42,915 nt of DNA from Bacteroidota bacterium. GTDB lineage: Bacteria; Bacteroidota; Bacteroidia; Sphingobacteriales; Sphingobacteriaceae. Positions 1-8,015 of the stretch are shown here, in pieces. The translations under genes were made by a program, and so were the position numbers. The notes beneath the pieces were generated by a model. It searched no databases, was not told the origin of the DNA, and saw only the letters and a program-made list of their open reading frames with translations. Location: the NCBI GenBank assembly GCA_013286985.1, contig JABDEQ010000015.1:1-42915 (forward strand), in the 5' to 3' direction. How positions within the stretch are numbered: the first letter of the stretch is position 1; the number at the start of each line of letters is the position of its first letter.

Positions 1-891
1 CAAAACTGAGGCAATAAGTTCCAATGAACCGATGCCAATTCTTCCCCAGGGTTCCATGCCCAGCGTTGTGAAAATATAAACAGGCTCGGGTGCTGCTGTA
101 AATTTAAAGTACAGCGTTTGCAGCATAATTATTGCTGCGGCCAGGCGCAATGCCCAGGCCAGTATGGTTAACGAAGTGTTGTGTACCATTAGATAGTTGA
201 GTTGCAGTTGTTTGATGGCGTTATTATTCAAATTGGCCAAACGGTTCAGGGCCGCACTGGCAATATCGCTCCCTGCCTCGCTTTTTGTTTTTAGGGGGAA
301 GGCCTGAGATGAATGATCTTTGTTGATAATAGTGATCTTATTGGTATCGAATCCGAAAGCTGCGCCTTTATCCTGTGTAGAGTTAAGTACCACAAAATCG
401 AGGTTCTTTTTAGCCAGTTTTTTTAGGGCATTCAGCTCTTCGTCGTTCGTTTCTAAAGCAAAGCCGATGGCTACCTGGTTATCCTTTTTTATCTTGCCGA
501 ATTCATAAGCGATATCAACATTTTTCACCATTTTCAGATCAAACTCATCTGCCGATTTTTTCATTTTATAGCTAAAAACTTCAGCAGCCTTATAATCGGC
601 AACAGCGGCAGCAAAAACAGCAATATCTACTTCAGCAAACCACGCTTTGCATTCCCTATACATCTCATCTGCCGAATTAATATGAATCACCGTCAGGTTT
701 TTGTGGGCCATGTTTAAGCTCACCGGACCGGAAACCAGTACCACCTCGCATCCTCGTGCTAAAAAAGCTCCCGCAATGGCATAACCCATTTTCCCGGACG
801 AGTGGTTGGTGATGTAACGCACCGGATCAATAGCTTCCCTTGTGGGGCCCGCAGTTATCAATACCCTGCGGGGTGACATTGTGGTACTCAT
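1..891 (-). CDS. CoaB-like domain fused in frame to a DoxX-like membrane domain (partial, runs off the left edge)
   Basis: The minus-strand frame stays open from ATG 891-889 to base 1 (297 codons). Residues about 7-215 match the CoaB (phosphopantothenate-cysteine ligase) half of CoaBC: NHSSGKMG at 29-36, AAAVADY at 94-100, DLKMVKN at 118-124 and ALETND at 145-150. The CoaC flavoprotein half that normally precedes it is absent. After a linker with no stop codon, the sequence from about residue 235 (Met codon 189-187) is hydrophobic (SLTILAWALRLAAAIIMLQT) and resembles the first helix of DoxX-family membrane proteins. I checked the frame line by line and found no stop between the halves. The start overlaps the YHS gene stop as ATGA, so the two are probably translationally coupled. 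A real fusion, or a lost stop between adjacent genes, are both possible. The CoaB-like part could act in coenzyme A synthesis or be a repurposed nucleotide-binding fold. Confidence 0.8.
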   Translation of the reverse strand, partial: MSTTMSPRRVLITAGPTREAIDPVRYITNHSSGKMGYAIAGAFLARGCEVVLVSGPVSLNMAHKNLTVIHINSADEMYRECKAWFAEVDIAVFAAAVADYKAAEVFSYKMKKSADEFDLKMVKNVDIAYEFGKIKKDNQVAIGFALETNDEELNALKKLAKKNLDFVVLNSTQDKGAAFGFDTNKITIINKDHSSQAFPLKTKSEAGSDIASAALNRLANLNNNAIKQLQLNYLMVHNTSLTILAWALRLAAAIIMLQTLYFKFTAAPEPVYIFTTLGMEPWGRIGIGSLELIASVL

Positions 892-1367
892 GATACCTGG
901 CCGCTTATTTTTTTCCAATTAGCATCAGCTTTTTCTTTCAAATGCTTTTCATCTTTGTTCCAGGTCTTTTTGGTATTGTTAAACAGTTGGTTATAAAACA
1001 GATAAAGCTTACCATCGAGCAGTTTAAAAGTCTCCGGGTCGATGTTTACTTTTTCGCCGGTTGCGCCCATTGCGTAAGCACACCAGCCACCATATTGGGG
1101 TTGATATTTTTCGGGATTACTTTTAAATAAGTCTCTGTCCTGTACAGATGCGAAATGGTAGGTAATCCCTTCTGTAGTCAGCGTAATTTCTTTTTTGCCT
1201 TCCAATGCTTTATTAGCGGTGAAATAAGCTACGGGGTCATAACCTTTTATAGCCAGGCCATCATTATCGAGGTTATATTGTTTTTTATGAAATTCTGTGG
1301 GATTTTGCGCAACGGCTATGCTGATAGTAAACAGGGAAACTAAAAGCAGATTGAATATTTTTTTCAT
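888..1367 (-). CDS. Secreted YHS-domain protein
   Basis: 159 residues. It has a clear N-terminal signal peptide (residues 1-20, ending in VAQ), so it is probably periplasmic. The body carries a YHS-like domain: KGYDPVAYF near residues 42-50 and a downstream YGGWCAYAMGATGE segment, the pattern seen in proteins annotated as YHS domain-containing in Bacteroidota and Proteobacteria. YHS domains are often associated with metal handling, but no metal can be assigned from this sequence. The lysine-rich C-terminal tail contains the WNKDEKHLKEKADANWKK helix. It lies directly upstream of the CoaB-DoxX gene and overlaps it by four bases, so both are likely on one transcript. YHS and DoxX genes are frequent neighbours in this phylum. 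Confidence 0.85.
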   Translation of the reverse strand: MKKIFNLLLVSLFTISIAVAQNPTEFHKKQYNLDNDGLAIKGYDPVAYFTANKALEGKKEITLTTEGITYHFASVQDRDLFKSNPEKYQPQYGGWCAYAMGATGEKVNIDPETFKLLDGKLYLFYNQLFNNTKKTWNKDEKHLKEKADANWKKISGQVS

Positions 1368-1542
1368 TACTTAATTGTTGTGTTTAATTGTTTCTTTCCC
1401 GCTTTGTCGCAGTCCGGATTCAATCCTTACAAAAAATCTGAAAAATAATTCCTGCTTTAGTTTTTAAACAAACTGCTGGTTTTACTGTGCCCGTTTTCTA
1501 TCTTAGCGTTCTATCTTAAACATCAACTTATTCGCCGGTAAA

Positions 1543-2124
1543 ATGTCGCAACCAAAACTTTTTATGCTGTTATTAGGCTGTACGCCTCCGGGAAGACACA
1601 TTGAGCAACACGATGTATTCTTCGGAATAGCCAACTCCTTACAGGAACTTATACCCGAGATTGAAGCCTTTTGGCCCGAGCCTGACAAAATTCATATTGA
1701 TGCCTGGCGGGAGGTGACCGCTGTAGATGGCTATGCCGTTAAAATATTACCAAAGGATAATACCATTGAAGATCACAAGCAAAAGTTATTCTTCATCAAC
1801 CTGGGCGGATACCTGGAAAACAGGTTTGAGGAGCAGCACTATATGCTTTTAACTGTTAAGGAAGATAGATCTGCCGCGTTTAAACAGGCAAAAGAAACCC
1901 TGTTTTTTAAGCATAATCATTTTACCGGAGCAAACTCCCATATTGACGATAAATACGGTATTGATGTGGATGATCTTTATGAAATAGCTGATATTCTTTC
2001 GCCCTCCCAAAAGCAACAATATCAAATTGAACTGATACCGGGCGCGAAATTAAAGGAAGACTCCATTAACCTGGGATACCTTAAATTAAGCAGGTTGGCG
2101 CAGGGGATTATTACTACCGAATAA
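1543..2124 (+). CDS. DUF1543 domain-containing protein
   Basis: 193 residues, cytosolic, no signal peptide or membrane segment. The N-terminus (MSQPKLFMLLLGCTPPGRH) followed by EQHDVFFGIANSL and an acidic, tryptophan-containing stretch (EAFWPEPDKIHIDAWREV) is characteristic of the DUF1543 family, and a second half-repeat begins near NLGGYLENRFEEQHYMLLTV. The family has no established biochemical function to my knowledge. The gene stands alone: the YHS gene upstream is divergent, and 219 bases follow before the next plus-strand gene. I used the first ATG, which fits the family N-terminus. Confidence 0.85.
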   Translation: MSQPKLFMLLLGCTPPGRHIEQHDVFFGIANSLQELIPEIEAFWPEPDKIHIDAWREVTAVDGYAVKILPKDNTIEDHKQKLFFINLGGYLENRFEEQHYMLLTVKEDRSAAFKQAKETLFFKHNHFTGANSHIDDKYGIDVDDLYEIADILSPSQKQQYQIELIPGAKLKEDSINLGYLKLSRLAQGIITTE

Positions 2125-2343
2125 TATTGGAAGCGCTACGCAGTATACGAGCACAGTGATTCGAACTCAGGAGAATCGAACAGCGAAGGTAAACTTACTT
2201 GATGCTACCTTCAATAATGCACAATATGCATATATGTCTATCTGACAATAAATTAGCGTAATTGATTTGTTACCGTTGCCAGCCATTTCAACGTTAAACC
2301 TGCTTTGACATTTAGCATCTTACTTATAAAAAATTAATATGCT
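2125..2343. other. Spacer with two hairpins, no gene seen
   Basis: The spacer holds an imperfect inverted repeat GATTC/GAATC (about 2159-2176) and a perfect 7-base stem GAAGGTA/TACCTTC at 2185-2212 with a 14-base loop. Neither is followed by a T-run, so neither is a convincing intrinsic terminator. The GTGATTCGAACTC stretch looks superficially like a tRNA T-arm but does not fold as one. Confidence 0.3.
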
Positions 2344-2877
2344 ATGAAAAAGTCTATCATTATCACAATTTTATTATCGCTTTCATCTTTGCTGATCAAA
2401 GCGCAGGATCCATTAAAATCAAAGGCGCAGCCCGACAGTATTATTAAGGTTATTCCTTATGGCGAGGGCAGGTATGGAGGGTATCTTTATACTATTGGGG
2501 GTAAATTACAAACAGCCGAAGATGTTAAAATAAGGCTACTTGCCTATGCACCATCAGCCGGGGAGTATCAGAAAGCTAGAAATGAAGTTACGTGGAGTTA
2601 CGTTTCAATGGGAGGAACCGCCGTATCATCCGGCTTTGCAATAACCGAATTTGCACATCATGCCAGGGTAAATTTAAGTAACACGCCTACAGTAGGTTAT
2701 GTTAATGGCTATCCCAGCTTTATTTATCCCTCCACTCCACACGAAACCAGCCTGGTAGGGGCGTACATTTTAACCGGAGTGGCAACAGCGTTATTGGTGT
2801 CTACATTTGTTCATTTTGCCAGGGCTGCAAGACATAGTGAAAAAGCATTAAAGCTGTACAACGAACGATTTGAATAG
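2344..2877 (+). CDS. Hypothetical secreted or membrane protein
   Basis: 177 residues, not recognised. It begins with a good signal peptide (MKKSIIITILLSLSSLLIKAQ, cleavage after about residue 21). A moderately hydrophobic stretch around residues 85-105 (VSMGGTAVSSGFAITEFAH) and a clearer one around 139-158 (YILTGVATALLVSTFVHFA) could be membrane segments. The C-terminus is a charged helix (RHSEKALKLYNERFE). The mature part is rich in Tyr and Gly. There are no conserved catalytic motifs that I recognise. It stands alone, converging on the Fur-family gene downstream. Confidence 0.7.
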   Translation: MKKSIIITILLSLSSLLIKAQDPLKSKAQPDSIIKVIPYGEGRYGGYLYTIGGKLQTAEDVKIRLLAYAPSAGEYQKARNEVTWSYVSMGGTAVSSGFAITEFAHHARVNLSNTPTVGYVNGYPSFIYPSTPHETSLVGAYILTGVATALLVSTFVHFARAARHSEKALKLYNERFE

Positions 2878-2910
2878 CCGATTGATAGCCCACCGGAAGC
2901 AGGTTACTGA

Positions 2911-3339
2911 TCACTTGCTCCGGCATTTATCGCAAATACCAACAACCACCATATTTAACGAATGCACCTCGTAAATATCCGGCAAGGTGATGGTAGGTAC
3001 CGATTGCCCGTCAAGGCAAAACACACCCCGGCATTGGATGCAACTAAAGTGAAGATGTTGTTTGCAGCATACGCCAGGGTGTGCTTTTCCAAAACCCGAA
3101 AGGGCGTAATTGATTGAATTATTGGCACCCACAATGCGATGTATAATGCCCATATCTTCAAACGATTTAAGGGTGCGATACATAGTAACCCGGTCAAAGG
3201 CATCTTCCGTTAGCCGTAAAAGATCAGCGGTGGTAACGGCCCGGTCATTGGCGAAAAAAATCTCGAGCACCTTTAACCTGGTTAAAGTTAATTTTAGCCC
3301 GTATCGTTTAAGTAATTCCTTGATTTCTTTCATCTTCAT
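2911..3339 (-). CDS. Fur-family metalloregulator (paralogue 1)
   Basis: About 142 residues from the chosen Met (MKMKEIKELLKRYGLKL). An in-frame ATG at 3399 would add 20 residues that do not look like Fur. The N-terminal winged helix contains the typical TLTRLKVLEIF and VTTADLLRLTEDAFDRVTMYRTLKSFEDMGI segments. The C-terminal half has the metal-site cluster HLHFSCIQCRGVFCLDG and a terminal CDKC, the paired CxxC structural zinc site of Fur/Zur/PerR proteins. It resembles the regulator starting at 7386, so the two are probably paralogues that sandwich the TonB receptor operon. It lies downstream of that operon's terminator on the same strand and presumably has its own promoter. Which metal it senses cannot be read from the sequence. 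Confidence 0.88.
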   Translation of the reverse strand: MKMKEIKELLKRYGLKLTLTRLKVLEIFFANDRAVTTADLLRLTEDAFDRVTMYRTLKSFEDMGIIHRIVGANNSINYALSGFGKAHPGVCCKQHLHFSCIQCRGVFCLDGQSVPTITLPDIYEVHSLNMVVVGICDKCRSK

Positions 3340-3419
3340 AACGCTAAAGACCTGGTTATTCAGTCTGCCTGCGAGGTAATTTTTACCGGATATGTCCACT
3401 GATATTTCTGTTTCTAAAT

Positions 3420-3449
3420 AAAAAGCTGCCTTTTCGGGCAGCTTTTTAT
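3420..3449 (-). terminator. Intrinsic terminator of the TonB receptor operon
   Basis: Read on the minus strand, AAAAAGCTGCC, a CGAAAA loop and GGCAGCTTTTT form a strong stem ending in T residues, about 11 bases after the stop of the barrel gene. It separates that operon from the Fur-like gene downstream. Confidence 0.85.
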
Positions 3450-3459
3450 CAGGGTGTTT

Positions 3460-4194
3460 TTAAAATCCGAAATTCAGCCCCAAAGAGGTTTGGAATACCG
3501 AAATGGGTTGTTTGGTATCTAATCTGCCTGCGTTATTAACGCGGCTGGTATTGGTAATATCAATACCCGGAGAATCAACATAATTCTCTTTTAAAATAAT
3601 GCCCAGCTTTTTACTCAGCTTATAGCGCAAATCGGCACTGCCGCCATAAACAAAACCTGTTGCCGTAGAGCTTAACTGAGCAAAAGGATGCGGAATGCCT
3701 GCATCGGTAACCACAATATCAATTTCGGGCGTTGAGAAGCTTTTTACAAAACCCGCGTTCGCCCTGAGGTCAATCGTAAACCGGCTCAACAAAAAGGAAT
3801 ATTGCGGACCCACCAATACATTCAAATTCTGGTAGCGGCCGTGGCTGGTGGCAGCGCCTTCATCCACATCAAAAGCGTCCTGGTAACCTGCAGCAAGTGC
3901 ATGTGCATCGTTAGCACTCAATTGTCCCTGATCCTGGTAAGTGATGGTTGCGGCAATTGCCCAATGTGATTGGTGTAAATACCAGGCACCATCCAGGCCA
4001 ATAACAAAACCTGTTTTTGCAAAACCAGCCTGGTTATTTTCGTGGTAAAGTTCGCCATAGTTTGAGTTGGCAAACTGGCCCGTAGGAACAGAAACTCCAC
4101 CCGTGATATCCCAATAGCTGCTCACCTGCGCTTTGGCTGTATAAGCAGAAAACGTTACGATTAATATGGCAGCAATAATTATAATTTTCTTCAT
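3460..4194 (-). CDS. Outer-membrane beta-barrel-like protein, last gene of the metal-uptake operon
   Basis: 244 residues with a signal peptide (residues 1-22, ending in AKA). The mature protein shows alternating hydrophobic and aromatic strands and ends in a C-terminal Phe (LGLNFGF), the usual signature of outer-membrane barrels. No named family was recognised. It is the third gene behind the TonB receptor and a lipoprotein, with 18 bases between it and the lipoprotein gene and a terminator immediately after. Context suggests a role in the same uptake process, perhaps as an accessory pore or sensor, but this is inference. Confidence 0.75.
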   Translation of the reverse strand: MKKIIIIAAILIVTFSAYTAKAQVSSYWDITGGVSVPTGQFANSNYGELYHENNQAGFAKTGFVIGLDGAWYLHQSHWAIAATITYQDQGQLSANDAHALAAGYQDAFDVDEGAATSHGRYQNLNVLVGPQYSFLLSRFTIDLRANAGFVKSFSTPEIDIVVTDAGIPHPFAQLSSTATGFVYGGSADLRYKLSKKLGIILKENYVDSPGIDITNTSRVNNAGRLDTKQPISVFQTSLGLNFGF

Positions 4195-4212
4195 TTTTTT
4201 AAGATTGATCGG

Positions 4213-4851
4213 TTATTGAATAATAGTGATAAAGTTGACGTCAAGATCTGCCGAGCCGGGCGCGAAAGTGCCGTTCTTGGCATTAGGCTGATGGCGCAAT
4301 ACCCAGCGTAAATTGCCTGTACTTGCCGCACCAGTGGTAAATAAAGTAGTTAAGCCAACCTGCAATGGCGGGTTATTGGTATCCATATCTGTTCTGGCAA
4401 TACTTAAGTTCAAAGGCGCAGCATTTGGATTTACCGGCGTTCCGGGAATATATGGGCTGGTATTGCTAATTACAGGCGCACTGCTGATTGGCGTTGGCTG
4501 ATAAAAGAACAGGTGATAATTCTCTCTTTGTTTAATTTCATTTGAAACAACAAAAACAGGCTTCTGGGTCTGATCAAGCATATAAACCACGCCATTATAT
4601 TTTGAGTTTGCTTTGAGCGTTAAGGTGGTAGAATCAACAGAGGTTACATTATTGTTATTATCCAGGTGAAACGTGTAGGTGCACGAAGGCGTATCGGCAG
4701 CATTAGCCTGGTTGGTAAATTTTAAGGAAGCCTGTGTAATGGTTTCGTTGGCAATGTTCGGTGCCACGGCTTCTTCTGATTTTGAACTGCAGCTTGCATA
4801 AAATAGCACTGTTCCTAACAGCACGTATACTGCGTGTTTTAATTTAATCAT
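4213..4851 (-). CDS. Hypothetical lipoprotein of the metal-uptake operon
   Basis: 212 residues. The N-terminus has a lipoprotein signal with lipobox FYASC (Cys near residue 21) followed by SSKSEE, so the mature protein is probably anchored in the outer membrane. The body is rich in Asn and Thr and contains SCTYTFHLDNNNNVTSVDSTT, suggesting a beta-rich extracellular or periplasmic domain. No catalytic motif and no histidine-rich cluster is visible. It sits 14 bases after the TonB receptor and 18 before the barrel gene, so the three form one operon. In this phylum such lipoproteins often cap or assist a TonB receptor, but no function can be assigned here. Confidence 0.72.
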   Translation of the reverse strand: MIKLKHAVYVLLGTVLFYASCSSKSEEAVAPNIANETITQASLKFTNQANAADTPSCTYTFHLDNNNNVTSVDSTTLTLKANSKYNGVVYMLDQTQKPVFVVSNEIKQRENYHLFFYQPTPISSAPVISNTSPYIPGTPVNPNAAPLNLSIARTDMDTNNPPLQVGLTTLFTTGAASTGNLRWVLRHQPNAKNGTFAPGSADLDVNFITIIQ

Positions 4852-4865
4852 GATGTTTGTAAAAT

Positions 4866-7223
4866 TTAATTGTTAATGGATTCTTTGTTTTTTGTTAAAA
4901 TTTTGAAAGGCACTCTTAGCCTGAAAATGATATTGCGTCCCGGCTCATCGGCAAAATACCGGAAGCGGTCCAGGTAGTCCTTATAAGCCACATTGGTTAA
5001 GTTATTTGCGGCAATGTCAAAGTCTGCCGGTGTTCTGTTGATGATCAGCTTAAAGCCTATATGCGCGTTGAACAGGCTGTAAGCGCCCGGTGGAGGTTCA
5101 AAGTCATAGCCTGGCGGCACATGGGTTTGCTTTGCTACATAAACATTTTCGGCACCCAGGGATATATTTCTGAAAGCACCTACTTTGCCAAAATGATAAG
5201 TAAAGCCGTTTTGCAAGCGGGTGGGCGGCGTATAAATCAGGTAATTGTTTATCGTTTCGTTCCAGGCATAAATCAGCGAGCTTTTTGAATTGATCTCCAG
5301 CGAGTCAATCGGCTTAACGGTAATACCAAGATCCACACCCTTGAAATATACGTTCGCCTGTGTATAGTTAAATTCCAGCAATGCGCCGCTTGGTGCATGG
5401 TAATAAGTGCCGGTTGGTTCTTCGAAAATAAAATTGTTGATGCGGTTATAATACCCCTCCACATCTACCGCCAGCCAGGATATAGCATAATTCAAATTCA
5501 AACTAAAATCATTCGCCCTTTCGGTTTTAAGGTTCGGGTCGCCCACTTCGAATTCCCCGATAGACTGGTGAACACCATCAATATATAATTCGTTGATAGA
5601 TGGTGGTCTGAATGCGGCACTGTAGTTACCGGTCAGTTTTAGATCATCCGTAAAATTGTAAGTAGCACCCAATGTTGCGCTATTGCCGGAGTAATGGGTT
5701 GTTGTTACATCAATTTTTGCCGCATTGGCATCAAAAGCAAAGGCCCTGAGCCAGCGGTAATCATAACGGACCCCGGCTTCCAGTAATAATTTATTGTGTT
5801 TATACCGTTCTATGGCATAAGCACCACCATCGTAATCAATATAATTCGGAATCAGGTATTCATACATCCTGATGTTTCCCTGGTTCATGCCGCTTAAACC
5901 TTCTGATCCCGAAAAACCGCTACCCTCTCTGTGTTCCCAGTTAACATCCACTGTAGACGTATGAATTTGAAGGTATAAGGCAGGATCAAGGCTGGGCGAA
6001 AATGAAAGCTCTTCGTATTCTTTCCTGGTATTTTGCTGATAAGCGTATTGGATCTCAACTTTACTGCTATCGCTGAAATTATAAAATCCCCTTACTTTGG
6101 CAGTGGCATGATTCACCAACTGGTACGGACGATCGATAAAATAGCTGAAATTATAAGTGGTCACCGGACCGCCTTCCGCAATACGCATCTGCAAATCGGA
6201 AATGGAACCTACTTCGGTATCGTATTCAATACCCAATTTGGTGTCAAAATCACTGTAATAAGCATCTACACCATAATTTTTGTGATGATACTGTAAAGCC
6301 GCAGAAAAGTCGTTTTCGCTCAGCCCTGTATTGCCCAGAATATAATCGGGTGTGCTGGTATTTCCGGCTCTTTTATAGGTACCCTGAATCCGGTAGCTCC
6401 ATCCGGCCAGGTTTTTCCCTAATGCGCCTTCCAGCATTGCCGAAAATGCACCCAACCGGCTGTTAGTCATACCTACGGCATTAACCTCTCCATCCATAGT
6501 GCCTGTATCTGTCGGCAAAGGCTTAGGATTAACAGAAACTACCCCGGCAATGGCATCCGCGCCATAACGAATACCCGCTGCGCCTTTTATCACTTCAATC
6601 TGATTGGCAATAAAGGGATCAATTTCCGGCGCATGCTCCTGCCCCCATTGCTGTGCCTGTAAGGTTACGCCGTTGTTTAAAATCAATACCCTTGCTCCCG
6701 TTAGGCCGTGAATAACCGGCTTGGCAATTGAAGGACCCGTTTGAAATGTGGTTACACCGGTAATAGATTTCAAGGCATCGCCAAGACTCAGCCCGCGCGT
6801 TCTGTCCAGATCATTACCCTGCAGCACGGTTAGATTTTGCGTAGCAATTTGCTTTTGAACAGCTGCCGCTCCCGTAATATTTACCTGGTTTAATGATTGA
6901 CTTGCAGGTTTCAAATAAAGGTTCAGTTGCGTTTCGCCAACAACAACTACCAGCGTGTCCAGGGGTGCATAACCGATATACTGACAATAAATATGGACAG
7001 AACCCGGACTAACGCTCAACTCATAACGGCCGTTTTTGTCACTCAATACACCTACAGTAGTTCCCTTTACCGACACCGAAGCGGCAGGCAGCGTAACGTG
7101 TGATAGGGCATCATAAATACTGCCACTAAGATGCAATTGTAATTTAGCATACTTTGTTTGTGCATTAGAAAATCCGGTTAATAAAGAGAAAATTAAAATC
7201 AATAAGGGGTATTTTTTGTCCAC
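4866..7223 (-). CDS. TonB-dependent outer-membrane receptor, probable metal (ZnuD-like) type
   Basis: 785 residues with a signal peptide (about 1-21). A carboxypeptidase-regulatory-like domain covers about 30-110 (GTTVGVLSDKNGRYELSV), then a plug domain (SLGDALKSITGVTTFQTG, GLTGARVLILNNGV, IEVIKGAAGIRYGADAIAGV) and a long barrel to the C-terminus. The WGQEHAPEIDPF segment in the plug is typical of the receptor group that contains zinc-type ZnuD proteins, more than of SusC or siderophore receptors. It heads a three-gene operon with a lipoprotein and a small barrel and is divergent from a Fur/Zur-type regulator, with a palindromic operator candidate in between. Zinc as the substrate is inferred from context and resemblance. 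Another transition metal or a chelate is possible. Confidence 0.88.
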   Translation of the reverse strand: MDKKYPLLILIFSLLTGFSNAQTKYAKLQLHLSGSIYDALSHVTLPAASVSVKGTTVGVLSDKNGRYELSVSPGSVHIYCQYIGYAPLDTLVVVVGETQLNLYLKPASQSLNQVNITGAAAVQKQIATQNLTVLQGNDLDRTRGLSLGDALKSITGVTTFQTGPSIAKPVIHGLTGARVLILNNGVTLQAQQWGQEHAPEIDPFIANQIEVIKGAAGIRYGADAIAGVVSVNPKPLPTDTGTMDGEVNAVGMTNSRLGAFSAMLEGALGKNLAGWSYRIQGTYKRAGNTSTPDYILGNTGLSENDFSAALQYHHKNYGVDAYYSDFDTKLGIEYDTEVGSISDLQMRIAEGGPVTTYNFSYFIDRPYQLVNHATAKVRGFYNFSDSSKVEIQYAYQQNTRKEYEELSFSPSLDPALYLQIHTSTVDVNWEHREGSGFSGSEGLSGMNQGNIRMYEYLIPNYIDYDGGAYAIERYKHNKLLLEAGVRYDYRWLRAFAFDANAAKIDVTTTHYSGNSATLGATYNFTDDLKLTGNYSAAFRPPSINELYIDGVHQSIGEFEVGDPNLKTERANDFSLNLNYAISWLAVDVEGYYNRINNFIFEEPTGTYYHAPSGALLEFNYTQANVYFKGVDLGITVKPIDSLEINSKSSLIYAWNETINNYLIYTPPTRLQNGFTYHFGKVGAFRNISLGAENVYVAKQTHVPPGYDFEPPPGAYSLFNAHIGFKLIINRTPADFDIAANNLTNVAYKDYLDRFRYFADEPGRNIIFRLRVPFKILTKNKESINN

Positions 7224-7236
7224 ATCTATTTAGTTA

Positions 7237-7275
7237 ATGCAACAAAGATGTAATAAATATGCAACATTGTAGCAT
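7237..7275. promoter_or_regulatory. Palindromic Zur/Fur-like operator with upstream half copy
   Basis: The intergenic region between the receptor and the divergent regulator has a 17-base near-perfect palindrome at 7259-7275, ATGCAACATTGTAGCAT, in which 14 of 17 positions are symmetric. The half-site ATGCAACA recurs at 7237-7244, 22 bases away, followed by a weaker partner TGTAAT. The site lies 36 bases upstream of the receptor start, where it could block transcription. Binding by the neighbouring regulator is inference. Confidence 0.5.
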
Positions 7276-7385
7276 TTACTTTGTAAAAAAGTTGTTAACG
7301 ATGTTAAATGGCGATTAAATGTGATGCGTCTGCTTTTTCGGTATTTGGGTTTTCTTTGTTAAATTTGTATAGGCTCAGGCTGATC

Positions 7386-7820
7386 ATGAACGTCAAAAAC
7401 AACAAATATCAATTCGGGGATTTACTCGCCAGGCACCATCTCAAAAAGACGGAGCCCAGGTTGCGTGTGCTTTCTATGCTATCCTCAAAAAACTTTGCCA
7501 CGTCACAACCTGATTTGGAGGAAGTTATGCTTGATATAGATCGCGGCACCCTCTACCGCATATTAAGCGCTTTCGAAGAAAAGGGTATTATTCACAAAGT
7601 GTTCGACCTCAATGGCACTGCCAACTATGCACTCTGTAAATCCAGCTGTGAAGAAAACCACCACCACGACGAGCACTTGCACTTTAACTGTATCATTTGC
7701 AACAATGTGTATTGTTTGGATGACCTGGATCTGCCTGATTTAAATTTACCGGCAGGCTTTCAACCCATGAATCTGTCCCTGTCAGCAACGGGAATCTGCC
7801 CAAAATGCGGTAAAAAATAA
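7386..7820 (+). CDS. Fur/Zur-family metalloregulator (paralogue 2)
   Basis: 144 residues from ATG 7386. An in-frame ATG at 7308 would add 26 residues unlike Fur, and a TAAATTTG match to the Bacteroidota -7 box at 7360-7367 supports the shorter form. The winged helix contains HHLKKTEPRLRVLSMLSS and RGTLYRILSAFEEKGIIHKV. The C-terminal half has a histidine-rich SSCEENHHHDEHLHF followed by CIICNNVYCLDD and a terminal CPKC, giving the paired CxxC site. It is divergent from the TonB receptor operon, with the palindrome at 7259-7275 between them, a classic arrangement for a repressor and its target. The histidine cluster would suit zinc sensing, but the metal is not proven. Confidence 0.88.
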   Translation: MNVKNNKYQFGDLLARHHLKKTEPRLRVLSMLSSKNFATSQPDLEEVMLDIDRGTLYRILSAFEEKGIIHKVFDLNGTANYALCKSSCEENHHHDEHLHFNCIICNNVYCLDDLDLPDLNLPAGFQPMNLSLSATGICPKCGKK

Positions 7821-7909
7821 GATACCCGTTTTCCGTAATGCATTGTCAAATGCTTCTGGCTTCGGATGATTTTTCTCTTTTTAAATTGATACCGCATTTG
7901 TTGTTTGCG

Positions 7910-7967
7910 GTGTAGTCGGAGACTACAGGCATAGTCGTCCGAAGTTCGAAAACTTCGGACAGCGGGA
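7910..7967 (+). repeat. Two-hairpin intergenic repeat, copy A
   Basis: The unit holds a first hairpin GTAGTC-gga-GACTAC, the linker AGGCATAGTCG, and a second hairpin TCCGAAGTT-cgaa-AACTTCGGA, then CAGCGGG. Near copies lie at 8531-8568 (second half only), 8568-8626, and in inverted, degraded form at 13378-13431. The layout resembles REP or BIME-type elements. No transposase is visible in the window. Confidence 0.75.
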
Positions 7968-8015
7968 CATATTAGGTTACCGATAAATTAAGGTATATTT
8001 AAAAAAACCAAACCC

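Noticed and set aside
2150..2190. tRNA-like T-arm (GTGATTCGAACTC and GAATCGAAC)
   Set aside because: The stem pairs poorly on either strand, and no acceptor, D-arm or anticodon arm can be drawn around it.
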